DNA from: JALQUL01 sp040382935
GTDB lineage: Bacteria; Pseudomonadota; Gammaproteobacteria; Burkholderiales; Burkholderiaceae_C
NCBI GenBank assembly: GCA_040382935.1
Contig: JBEIEP010000044.1
Coordinates: 1-22,197 of the forward strand
DNA length: 22,197 bases
Direction of reading: 5' to 3'
Below, piece after piece: positions 15,216-22,197 of this stretch (position 1 is the first letter of the stretch; each line of letters starts with the position of its first letter). Under the pieces are notes generated by a model. That model did not search any database and was not told the DNA's origin. It worked only from the letters and a program-made list of their open reading frames with translations. Made by a program: the position numbers and the translations under genes.

Positions 15216-16841
15216 ATGCCCCATTTTGAATCCCTGTTGAATCTCCAAAGCGATGCCGCGTTACAGCGCCAAGCGGCCATGCTGCAAAAAGTGGCCCACC
15301 TGCGCCAACTAGAAGACAGAGCCGCCAGTGCATCGGCGCGGGCCAAACCCGTGTTTGAAAAGCGCGGCCAGTTGCTGCCACGTGAGCGTGTGGCCTTGTT
15401 ATTGGACAGCGGCAGCCCCTACCTGCCCCTTTGCACCCTGGCGGGGTATTTGCAAGACACGCAAGACCCCGACAAATCCATCCCCGGCGGTGGCATGATT
15501 GCGGGCATAGGCAGCATCAGTGGCGTGCGCTGCATGGTGGTGGCCAGCGACTCGGGGATAGAGGCAGGGGCCATTCAAGCCAAAGGCCTAGAAAAAATCC
15601 TGCGCGTGCAAGACATCGCCTTAGAGAACAAACTGCCCTTTGTGCATCTGGTCGAGAGCGCCGGGGCCAATTTGATGCGCTACAAGGTAGAAGGCTTTGT
15701 CCACGGTGGCAGCCTGTTTCGTAACCTGGCGCGCTTGTCCAAAGCGGGCATCCCCGTCATTACAGTGCAGCATGGCTCGGGCACGGCGGGCGGGGCGTAT
15801 ATGCCGGGTTTGAGCGATGTGGTGGTGATGGTGCAAGGCCGTTCTCGCGCCTTTTTGGCGGGGCCGCCCCTGCTCTTGGCCGCTACCGGCGAGGTGGCCA
15901 CTGAAGAAGAGTTGGGGGGTGCGCTTATGCACAGCACCGTGTCGGGGCTGGGCGAGTACCTGGCCGAAGACGATCGCCAAGCCTTGGGGCTGGCCCGCCA
16001 AGTGGTGCGGCAGTTGCAATGGGAGCGCCGGGCCACGCCACCCACGCAAAACCGCACGGTAATGCCCCCGCTTTACAGCCCGGACCAACTGGGCGCATTA
16101 ATGCCCGAGAGCCTGCGCGAACCCATAGACATGCGCGAAGTCATGGCCCGCCTGGCCGACGGTTCTGATTTGCTCGAATTCAAACCCCTGTACGGCACCA
16201 CGACCCTGTGCGTGGAGGCCTTTATCGACGGCCACGCCGTGGGTTTTATTAGCAACAACGGCCCCATTGATGTGGCCGGGGCCAACAAGGCCACCCACTT
16301 TATTGCCCGCATGTGCCAACTGGGCCACCCCATTGTGTACCTGCAAAACACCACAGGCTATATGGTGGGCAAAGAGAGTGAGCAAGGCGGCATGATTAAG
16401 CACGGCTCCAAAATGATACAGGCCGTGAGCAACGCCAGCGTGCCGCAAATCACCATTCAATGCGGGGCCTCGTTTGGGGCCGGCAACTACGGCATGTGCG
16501 GGCGCGGCTTTTCGCCCCGTTTTTTGTTTAGCTGGCCCAATGCTCGCACCGCCGTGATGGGGGGTGAACAAGCGGCCACCACCATGCAAATCGTGACCGA
16601 GCAGGCGCTGGCCAAAAAAGGCCTCACAGCCGACCCCGCACAGGCCAAAGCCCAGTTTGACACAATCGTCTCGGTCTTTGAAAGCCAAGCCGACGCGTTG
16701 TACACCTCGGGCTTGGTGCTAGACGATGGGGTGATAGACCCCCGCGACACCCGCGAAGTGCTGGCCCTGTGCCTGGCCATCTGCCACAGCGCCGAGCACA
16801 CCCAACTGCTGCCCATGCAGTTTGGTGTGGCGCGTATGTAA
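15216..16841 (+). CDS. atuC: Geranyl-CoA carboxylase, carboxyltransferase (beta) subunit
   Basis: A 541-residue two-domain carboxyltransferase of the MCC/GCC/PCC beta family. It transfers the carboxyl group from biotin on AtuF to cis-geranyl-CoA. N-domain features: VASDSGIEAGAI, HLVESAGAN, HGSGTAGGAYMPGLSD (about 186-201, oxyanion-hole type) and LAGPPLL. C-domain features: GFISNNGPIDV, YLQNTTGYMVGKESE (about 375-389) and GASFGAGNYGMCGR (about 417-430). Methylcrotonyl-CoA carboxylase beta (LiuB) is the close alternative. Geranyl specificity is preferred because of the adjacent AtuD, AtuA and TetR regulator and because no Liu-type isovaleryl-CoA dehydrogenase/HMG-CoA lyase set is present. The start at 15216 (MPHFESLL) is chosen over a TTG overlapping the SDR stop. 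It lies 71 bases after the SDR. Confidence 0.85.
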   Translation: MPHFESLLNLQSDAALQRQAAMLQKVAHLRQLEDRAASASARAKPVFEKRGQLLPRERVALLLDSGSPYLPLCTLAGYLQDTQDPDKSIPGGGMIAGIGSISGVRCMVVASDSGIEAGAIQAKGLEKILRVQDIALENKLPFVHLVESAGANLMRYKVEGFVHGGSLFRNLARLSKAGIPVITVQHGSGTAGGAYMPGLSDVVVMVQGRSRAFLAGPPLLLAATGEVATEEELGGALMHSTVSGLGEYLAEDDRQALGLARQVVRQLQWERRATPPTQNRTVMPPLYSPDQLGALMPESLREPIDMREVMARLADGSDLLEFKPLYGTTTLCVEAFIDGHAVGFISNNGPIDVAGANKATHFIARMCQLGHPIVYLQNTTGYMVGKESEQGGMIKHGSKMIQAVSNASVPQITIQCGASFGAGNYGMCGRGFSPRFLFSWPNARTAVMGGEQAATTMQIVTEQALAKKGLTADPAQAKAQFDTIVSVFESQADALYTSGLVLDDGVIDPRDTREVLALCLAICHSAEHTQLLPMQFGVARM

Positions 16842-16872
16842 TCCACCCCCTATTTCTTAGCTGTTACCCCAC

Positions 16873-16876
16873 GGAG
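16873..16876 (+). promoter_or_regulatory. Ribosome-binding site of atuD
   Basis: GGAG six bases before the ATG at 16883. It decides the atuD start (MAYTHEHL) against the longer in-frame start at 16769, which lies inside atuC. Confidence 0.6.
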
Positions 16877-16882
16877 ACCCCC

Positions 16883-18061
16883 ATGGCCTATACCCACGAG
16901 CACCTGCAAATTCAAGCCACTCTTAAGCGGTTTATTGACGACGAAATCAACCCCCATGTGGACGAGTGGGAAGCCGCGGAGATCTTCCCGGCCCATCAAG
17001 TGTTCAAGCGCCTGGGGCAATTGGGCCTGTTGGGCCTAACCAAACCCGAGGCCTACGGTGGCGCGGGCCTGGATTACTCCTATGGCATGGCCATGGCCGA
17101 AGCCTTGGGCCACATCCATTGCGGCGGCGTGCCCATGGCCATTGGCGTGCAAACCGATATGTGCACCCCCGCACTGGCCCGCTTTGGCAGCGACGAGCTC
17201 AAACGCCAGTTCTTAGCACCGGCCATTGCAGGCGACATGGTGGGCTGCATAGGCGTGAGCGAACCGGGCGCGGGCAGCGATGTGTCGGCCATTAAAAGCG
17301 TGGCCCGCAAAGATGGCGACGACTATGTGATTAGCGGCCAAAAAATGTGGATTACCAACAGCCTGCAAGCCGACTGGATGTGCATATTGGTCAACACCGG
17401 CGACGGCCCCGCCCACAAAAACAAAAGCCTGGTGATGGTGCCCATGCGCGATGGCCCCCGTGGCCAGCTGACACCCGGCATTAGCGTGGCGCAAAAAATC
17501 AAAAAAATCGGCATGAACAGCAGCGACACCGGCCTGATTTATTTTGACGAGGTGCGCGTGCCCCAACGCAACCTGATTGGGCAAGAGGGGGCGGGCTTTA
17601 CCATGCAGATGATGCAGTTCCAAGAAGAGCGCTTATGGGCCGCTGCCAGTGGCTTGCAATCCCTCACCAACTGCATCAACTGGACCGTTGAATGGGCACA
17701 AGAGCGTCAATTGTTTGGCGGCGCATTGGCCGACCAGCAAGTGGTGCAGCACAAATTAGCCGAGTTCAAAACCGAGGTGGAATGCCTGCGCGCCCTGACC
17801 TACCGCGCCTGCGATTTGTATGTGCAAGGCCAAGACGTGACCGAGCTGGCCTCTATGGCCAAACTCAAGGCCGGGCGTTTGAACCGCATCATCCCCGACG
17901 GTTGCCTGCAATACTGGGGCGGCATGGGCTTTACCTGGGAAAACAAAATCTCACGCATGTACCGCGACGGCCGCTTGGGCTCGATTGGTGGTGGTGCCGA
18001 TGAAGTCATGCTGGGCATACTGGCCAAGATCATGGGCATTGCCAAACGCCCACCGCGTTAA
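16883..18061 (+). CDS. atuD: Citronellyl-CoA dehydrogenase (acyl-CoA dehydrogenase family)
   Basis: A 392-residue FAD enzyme that should oxidise citronellyl-CoA to cis-geranyl-CoA, passing electrons to electron-transfer flavoprotein. ACAD motifs: VSEPGAGSDVS (125-135), GQKMWITN (152-159), a mid-domain FDEVRVPQRNLIG, and a C-terminal YWGGMGFTW then RDGRLGSIGGGADEVM. The position of the MCAD-type catalytic glutamate near the C-terminus is Gly in IGGGADE. A glutamate in FQEERL (about 248-249) occupies the isovaleryl-CoA-dehydrogenase-type site in helix G, fitting a branched or bulky substrate. It lies between atuC and atuF as in the Pseudomonas cluster (gaps 41 and 17 bases), which supports AtuD. 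A clear GGAG site sets the start. Confidence 0.88.
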   Translation: MAYTHEHLQIQATLKRFIDDEINPHVDEWEAAEIFPAHQVFKRLGQLGLLGLTKPEAYGGAGLDYSYGMAMAEALGHIHCGGVPMAIGVQTDMCTPALARFGSDELKRQFLAPAIAGDMVGCIGVSEPGAGSDVSAIKSVARKDGDDYVISGQKMWITNSLQADWMCILVNTGDGPAHKNKSLVMVPMRDGPRGQLTPGISVAQKIKKIGMNSSDTGLIYFDEVRVPQRNLIGQEGAGFTMQMMQFQEERLWAAASGLQSLTNCINWTVEWAQERQLFGGALADQQVVQHKLAEFKTEVECLRALTYRACDLYVQGQDVTELASMAKLKAGRLNRIIPDGCLQYWGGMGFTWENKISRMYRDGRLGSIGGGADEVMLGILAKIMGIAKRPPR

Positions 18062-18078
18062 TTCAGCAAGCCACCACC

Positions 18079-20094
18079 ATGCAACGACTACTGATAGCCA
18101 ACCGGGGTGAAATCGCCCTGCGCATCCTACGCACCGCCCACGCCATGGGCCTAGAGACGGTGGCGGTTTTTTCTGAAACCGACGCCAACGCGCTGCACGT
18201 GCAAGCGGCCACCCATGCGTTTGCCTTGGGTGGCCAAACCCCTGCCCAGTCGTATCTGGACATCGCCAAACTGCTGGCCGCAGCCAAGGCAACGGGCGCT
18301 GACGCCGTGCACCCAGGTTATGGCTTTTTAAGTGAGAACCCCGACTTTGCGGACGCGGTGATTGCTGCCGGTCTGGTGTGGGTTGGCCCAAGCCCCGCCA
18401 GTATGCGCTTGCTAGGCAGTAAAGCGGCTGCCAAGCAACTGGCCAGAGCGACGGGCGTGCCCTGCCTGCCCGGTTACGACGGCCTGGACGAACAAGGCCA
18501 ACCCAGCCCAGAGGCACAAAGCGATCAACGCTTCTTGGCAGAGGCCCAGCGTATCGGCTGGCCCCTGATGGTGAAAGCCATCAATGGCGGCGGCGGCAGA
18601 GGCATGCGCCGGGTAGACCACCCCGCTGACCTAGCCACCGCCCTGGCCAGTGCCCGCCACGAAGCGCAAACCGCCTTTGGCGACCCCAGCCTGCTGCTAG
18701 AGCGCGCCCTGATCAACCCCCGCCACATCGAGGTCCAAGTGTTTGGCGACACCCACGGCCACATCATCCACCTGGGTGAGCGCGACTGCTCGGTGCAACG
18801 GCGCAACCAAAAAATCATAGAAGAGTCCCCCAGCCCCGCCCTCACACAAGCCCAACGCCAAGCCATCTGCCAAGCCGCCGTCGCCTTGGCCCAAGCCGCC
18901 CACTACACCAACGCGGGCACCGTTGAGTTTTTGTTAGAAGAACACGCAGTGCCGACCGTGGGCGTAAACAGCTTTTTTTTGATGGAAATGAATACGCGCT
19001 TGCAAGTCGAGCATCCCGTTACAGAGTTGCGCTACGGCGTGGATTTGGTGGAGTGGCAGCTTCGCGTGGCACGCGGCGAACCCCTGCCATCGGCAGGTCA
19101 GCCCTCAGGGCATGCAGTGGAGTTACGTTTATGCGCCGAAGATGAGAATTTTGTCCCCCACGGCGGCCAAGTCGACTACTTTGCAGGCCCCCCCGCCCCG
19201 CTGCGCCTAGACCACGCCATAAGGTCGGACAGTCGGGTTAGCCCCCACTTTGACCCCATGCTGGGCAAGCTCATTGCCCATGGCGAAACACGCGAACAAG
19301 CCATTGCCCAAGCCCTGATAGGCCTGTCGCAAACCACCTTGCTGGGTTTACCCAACAACCTGCCCTTGCTGGGCGCGATACTGCAATCGCCAGATTTTAG
19401 AAATGGCAAGGCGCACATCGGCTGGCTCACCCAAGCCCACACCGAACTGCTCGCGCATCTGGCCCACTCTGAACAGTCGTTGCTGCCTTTGGCCGCCGCA
19501 GCCTGCTACCTATTGGGCGACGCCGCGCAGCCCGCGCCCATAGCCCACGCCTTGGCCTGCCCCTATGCGCGGCCCCTTACGCTTTTGCACAGGCAACGCA
19601 CAGTGGCCTTTAGCGTTACGCCCAGTGGTGCCTCTGGCCTTTGGGTCCAAAGTCCCGGCGACCAACCACCGCTGCGCATCACCTGGCAACACCCACCCCA
19701 TGGGGCAGACCCCTCAACGGCGGTGCTGCACCTGATATTTGAGGTCAACGGCCTACGCCACCGCGTCGTGGCGCTGCGGCAAAGCCACGGCCAGGTTCAT
19801 GTGCAAATCGACGGCTTGGCCTTCACCGTGGTCGATCAAAGCCTGCAAGCGGCCCCAAGCGCGGGGGCTAGCCAGGGTGCGGCCCAGTTGCGAGCGCCCA
19901 TGAACGGCAAGGTGCTGGCGGTGTTGGCCCAGGTGGGTGCTACCGTCAAAAAAGGCGATGCCTTGGTGGTGCTGGAGTCCATGAAGCTAGAACACCGCCT
20001 GCTGGCACCCAAGGATGGAACCGTCACACAAATTGCCTGCAACGTGGGCCAGCAAGCGGCCACGGCGCAACTGTTGGTGACCCTTAGCCAGTAA
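18079..20094 (+). CDS. atuF: Geranyl-CoA carboxylase, biotin-containing (alpha) subunit
   Basis: A 671-residue subunit that carboxylates its own biotin with ATP and bicarbonate and hands the carboxyl to AtuC. The biotin carboxylase domain starts at once with LLIANRGEIALRI (4-16). It contains HPGYGFLSENP (about 77-87), the glycine-rich ATP loop NGGGGRGMRR (about 169-178), ERDCSVQRRNQK and MEMNTRLQVEHPVTE (about 301-315). A beta-rich linker domain (about 500-590) leads to the biotinyl domain, with the target lysine Lys636 in VLESMKLEH. Between EFLLEE and FFLMEMN there is an insert of about seven residues relative to human MCC alpha. The start at 18079 follows CCACC with no clear ribosome site, 17 bases after atuD. 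Methylcrotonyl-CoA carboxylase alpha (LiuD) is the alternative; the operon context favours AtuF. Confidence 0.87.
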   Translation: MQRLLIANRGEIALRILRTAHAMGLETVAVFSETDANALHVQAATHAFALGGQTPAQSYLDIAKLLAAAKATGADAVHPGYGFLSENPDFADAVIAAGLVWVGPSPASMRLLGSKAAAKQLARATGVPCLPGYDGLDEQGQPSPEAQSDQRFLAEAQRIGWPLMVKAINGGGGRGMRRVDHPADLATALASARHEAQTAFGDPSLLLERALINPRHIEVQVFGDTHGHIIHLGERDCSVQRRNQKIIEESPSPALTQAQRQAICQAAVALAQAAHYTNAGTVEFLLEEHAVPTVGVNSFFLMEMNTRLQVEHPVTELRYGVDLVEWQLRVARGEPLPSAGQPSGHAVELRLCAEDENFVPHGGQVDYFAGPPAPLRLDHAIRSDSRVSPHFDPMLGKLIAHGETREQAIAQALIGLSQTTLLGLPNNLPLLGAILQSPDFRNGKAHIGWLTQAHTELLAHLAHSEQSLLPLAAAACYLLGDAAQPAPIAHALACPYARPLTLLHRQRTVAFSVTPSGASGLWVQSPGDQPPLRITWQHPPHGADPSTAVLHLIFEVNGLRHRVVALRQSHGQVHVQIDGLAFTVVDQSLQAAPSAGASQGAAQLRAPMNGKVLAVLAQVGATVKKGDALVVLESMKLEHRLLAPKDGTVTQIACNVGQQAATAQLLVTLSQ

Positions 20095-20168
20095 GACCCT
20101 AATCCAGTCAACCATAAAGCCACACTGCCCCTCTGCCCTCTGTTACCGCGCATTTACTGAGAACACCC

Positions 20169-21371
20169 ATGCAAGAGACCGAACTGTTCACCGACTTTTT
20201 TGACGCTGACAACAACGAAATCCTGCGCGCCTTGCACGACACCACGAAGCGCTTCGGGCAAACAGAAATCGCCCCCCATGCCCACGCATGGGACGAGGCC
20301 GGTGCCTTCCCCCGCGATCTGCACCAAAAAGCCGCCCAAATCGGGCTGTTAGGCCTGGGCTACCCCGAAGAGCTGGGCGGCACACCCGCCACCTGGCGCA
20401 TGCGTGCCGTCTCTAGCGTCGCCCTGTGCCGCTACGGCGGCAGTGGCGGGGTGTTGGCCAGTCTGTTCACCCACAACATCGGACTGCCCCCCCTTATGGC
20501 GCACGGCAGCCAAGCCCTCATTCAATCCATCGTGCCACCGGTGCTGCGCGGCGAAAAAATTGCCGCCCTAGCCATTACCGAACCCGGCGGTGGCTCAGAC
20601 GTAGCCGCCCTTACCACCCACGCCCGCCGAGAGGGGGACGACTGGGTGATCAACGGCGAAAAGGTGTTCATCACCTCGGGCCTGCGGGCTGACTACATCA
20701 CCCTGGCCGTGCGTACCGGCGATGGTTCTGATACCAACAGTGCGCCGACCAAAGGGCCGCGTGGCATCTCTTTGGTGGTGGTGCCCGGCCAAAGCCCAGG
20801 CCTGTCACGCACACCACTGCAAAAAATGGGCTGGTGGTGCTCTGACACCGCGCAGTTGCGCTTTAACGAGGTGCGCGTGCCCATCAGCAACACCATAGGC
20901 GAGCCGGGCAGTGGCTTCAAAATGATTATGGCCAACTTCAACGGTGAGCGCCTCACCATGGCGGCCGGGGCCATAGGTTACGCCTTGGCCTGCTTTGACG
21001 AGGCCCTGTCCTGGTGCCGCCAACGCCACACCTTTGGGCAGGCCTTGATTGAGCGGCAGGTGGTGGTGCACAAACTGGTAGACATGCAAATGCGCATACA
21101 GGCCAGCCTGGCCTGGTTGTGGCGGCTGTGCGACCAACGCGATATACAAGGCGAAAGCCCCGCCTGGGTCGCGCAGGTGTGCCTGCTCAAAAACCAGTCC
21201 ACCCAAACCATGCAATTTTGTGCCGACCAATCGGTGCAGTTGCTAGGGGCCATGGGCTTTATGCGCGGCACCGTGAGCGAGCGCGTCTACCGCGAAGTCA
21301 AAGTCATGATGATTGGCGGCGGTGCCGAAGAGATCATGAAAGAACTGGCGGCTAGGCAAATGGGGTTGTAG
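20169..21371 (+). CDS. Second acyl-CoA dehydrogenase of the atu operon
   Basis: A 400-residue FAD-dependent acyl-CoA dehydrogenase, distinct from the AtuD copy. Motifs: ITEPGGGSDVAAL (136-148), NGEKVFITSG (162-171), FNEVRVPISNTIG (232-244) and a C-terminal MGFMRGTVSERVYREV with MIGGGAEEIM. Glu260 in NFNGERL is at the isovaleryl-CoA-dehydrogenase-type catalytic place; the MCAD-type position is Gly. It has an aromatic GWWCSDT segment where AtuD has GMNSSDT, suggesting a different acyl pocket. It could serve a later beta-oxidation step of the terpene chain or an alternative citronellyl-CoA dehydrogenase. Start 20169 (MQETELF), 74 bases after atuF, same strand; last gene of the unit. No terminator with a T-tract is evident downstream. 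Confidence 0.85.
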   Translation: MQETELFTDFFDADNNEILRALHDTTKRFGQTEIAPHAHAWDEAGAFPRDLHQKAAQIGLLGLGYPEELGGTPATWRMRAVSSVALCRYGGSGGVLASLFTHNIGLPPLMAHGSQALIQSIVPPVLRGEKIAALAITEPGGGSDVAALTTHARREGDDWVINGEKVFITSGLRADYITLAVRTGDGSDTNSAPTKGPRGISLVVVPGQSPGLSRTPLQKMGWWCSDTAQLRFNEVRVPISNTIGEPGSGFKMIMANFNGERLTMAAGAIGYALACFDEALSWCRQRHTFGQALIERQVVVHKLVDMQMRIQASLAWLWRLCDQRDIQGESPAWVAQVCLLKNQSTQTMQFCADQSVQLLGAMGFMRGTVSERVYREVKVMMIGGGAEEIMKELAARQMGL

Positions 21372-21428
21372 GGGTCTAGCTGCACCAGCCGCCCTCATGG
21401 TTGTGGCGACGAATTACTCTTTGCATAA

Positions 21429-22025
21429 TCATTGCCTCATGACAATATCGAAATAGGTTAAATACCTATCTTTATGAGAAAGGACAAAAAAGAAATTTTC
21501 TTTTTGAAAACATTTTCCTTTTTTAAATTCAGGTCTTATAGATCCAGTCATTCGATACGCCGCGATTGAATCAGTGTCATCCAAATCAATCAACCACCAA
21601 ATTGAATCATCCGTCCCAATCCAATCGTTTATTCTATACTCAAGATAGGTTAAGGAACCTCTGCAAAACTCGCTGTGCAGATATGAGCCACGAGAATGGA
21701 TGCACCGCAAGGCGGACTTTGCAGCTCATACCGGGCGGTATGAGCCAAAAAGCCAACGCAGTGGGGCGCCATTATCGGGGCCTCAGATCGCGCATGGGGT
21801 TTTGCAGAGGTTCCTTAACTGAATGCTCGACAAATAATTTTGAATATAACTTGGTGAATTGTAGGGAGCTAATACGCATATTTTTCCTCCACCAGACATC
21901 AAATCAATAGCTTTCGTAGATTGCCCTAGTTCCAAATTTTTTTGGATTTCAGAATAAATCGCTCTACCTTTAAAACTCATTACAACATCAAAATGAAATA
22001 AACATGCCAAAAATGTAATGAACAT
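21429..22025 (-). pseudogene. Small exported or membrane-anchored protein gene split by a MITE
   Basis: The 5' part (from ATG 22025, or a TTG at 22052) encodes a hydrophobic start, FLMFITFLACLFHFDVV, consistent with a signal peptide or anchor, then a polar region ending YIQNYLSSIQL. The 3' part resumes TYLEYRINDW and ends DIVMRQ with TGA at 21429-21431. Removing the 161-bp element plus one TTAA (165 bases, a multiple of three) restores a single frame of 152 residues counted from 22052, or 143 from 22025. The element itself brings an in-frame TGA (21783-21785), so only a truncated product would be made. The flanks are strikingly AT-rich compared with the atu genes, suggesting foreign origin. 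The family is not recognised and no function is proposed. Confidence 0.65.
21654..21814. mobile_element. 161-bp MITE-like element with TTAA target duplication
   Basis: The perfect 16-bp terminal inverted repeats are GGAACCTCTGCAAAAC at 21654-21669 and its complement at 21799-21814. Flanking TTAA at 21650-21653 and 21815-21818 is the target duplication and fits the YTAR target reported for part of the IS5 family. No transposase frame fits in 161 bp, so it must be mobilised in trans. Inside, GCTCATACC-GGGC-GGTATGAGC (21724-21745) forms a perfect 9-bp hairpin. GC content is much higher than in the AT-rich gene it interrupts. Confidence 0.88.
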
Positions 22026-22043
22026 CAAGAATGTATATTTTAT

Positions 22044-22073
22044 ATTATACAATCTATTTAGGGATGGTCTGAA
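22044..22073 (-). promoter_or_regulatory. Predicted promoter of the split AT-rich gene
   Basis: On the minus strand there is -35 TTCAGA (22068-22073), an 18-base spacer and a perfect -10 TATAAT (22044-22049). Transcription would start near 22037, which favours the ATG at 22025 over the TTG at 22052. The -35 lies in the GC-richer sequence starting near 22061, possibly supplied by a neighbouring element. Confidence 0.45.
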
Positions 22074-22197
22074 TAACCCCCGCCAAAGCGAGGGCTGAAT
22101 CGTAAATGTTCAGATGTTGGAACCGATGCACGATTTTGGGGCAATTGGGCCTGTTTTTGGGGTGTTTTTGCCCCCTTTGGGGCCTTTGCCCGCGTTC
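22061..22197. other. GC-rich sequence at the right edge, possible mobile-element end
   Basis: Composition switches sharply from AT-rich to GC-rich at about 22060. The segment opens with GGGATGGTCTGAATAACCCC, which looks like a terminal repeat of an insertion sequence, but the other end is off the window and no transposase frame is visible. An imperfect hairpin (CCCCCGC-CAAA-GCGAGGG, one mismatch) lies at about 22077-22094, without a T-tract. Further on are several GGGG/CCCC-rich runs. No gene is supported. Confidence 0.35.

Noticed and set aside
15216..20094. Leucine/isovalerate (Liu) cluster instead of Atu
   Set aside because: There is no MerR-type LiuR, no HMG-CoA lyase and no clear isovaleryl-CoA dehydrogenase order. 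AtuA, an AtuD-positioned dehydrogenase and a TetR regulator are present instead. The carboxylase paralogy alone does not decide.
22077..22094. Rho-independent terminator
   Set aside because: The GC-rich imperfect hairpin is not followed by a T-run on either strand, so it is more likely part of a mobile-element end.

Overview
The window reads as a chromosomal segment of a betaproteobacterium, probably Burkholderiales and perhaps Comamonadaceae-like. The basis is protein character and the purE-purK-tsaC/Sua5 grouping next to purC. Most genes are moderately GC-rich. Two places depart from this: the left edge, and an AT-rich patch near the right end. Both are associated with mobile DNA.

Layout. 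(1) 1-138: end of an insertion sequence that continues off the left edge, carrying five contiguous 25-bp repeats of IS21 type. It has cut off the 3' part of a DNA methyltransferase gene. (2) 139-5529, minus strand: a two-gene restriction or phage-defence module. The first gene encodes a PLD-nuclease/SNF2-type helicase, the second an N6-adenine methyltransferase resembling the methylase half of type ISP enzymes. The methylase has lost its target-recognition end to the insertion. (3) 5586-9395: purine and tRNA housekeeping genes, with purC on plus and purE-purK-tsaC on minus, converging with purC. (4) 9518-10414: a thioredoxin-TPR protein of the CnoX/YbbN kind. (5) 10618-21371: an almost complete acyclic terpene utilization (Atu) locus. 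atuA and an enoyl-CoA hydratase (atuE-like) lie on minus. Divergent from them are a TetR regulator, an SDR, geranyl-CoA carboxylase beta (atuC), citronellyl-CoA dehydrogenase (atuD), biotin-containing geranyl-CoA carboxylase alpha (atuF) and a second acyl-CoA dehydrogenase. A 14-bp palindrome overlaps the -35 box of a good sigma70-type promoter in the divergent region, which suggests repression by the TetR protein. (6) 21429-22060: an AT-rich gene for a small exported or membrane-anchored protein, split by a 161-bp MITE-like element with 16-bp perfect terminal inverted repeats and a TTAA duplication. (7) About 22061-22197: GC-richer sequence, possibly the edge of another mobile element.

How the genes work together. 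The Atu proteins would take citronellyl-CoA to cis-geranyl-CoA (AtuD), carboxylate it to isohexenylglutaconyl-CoA (AtuC+AtuF) and hydrate that (AtuE). Lyase cleavage and beta-oxidation would follow. The acyl-CoA synthetase (AtuH) and the leucine/isovalerate (Liu) genes that finish the route are not in the window. purE and purK overlap and act in consecutive steps of IMP synthesis, just ahead of the PurC step.

Most notable observations: the split ISP-like PLD-helicase/methylase module broken by an IS; the rearranged Atu locus with its operator; and the MITE-split AT-rich gene, whose 152-residue original product can be reconstructed exactly.
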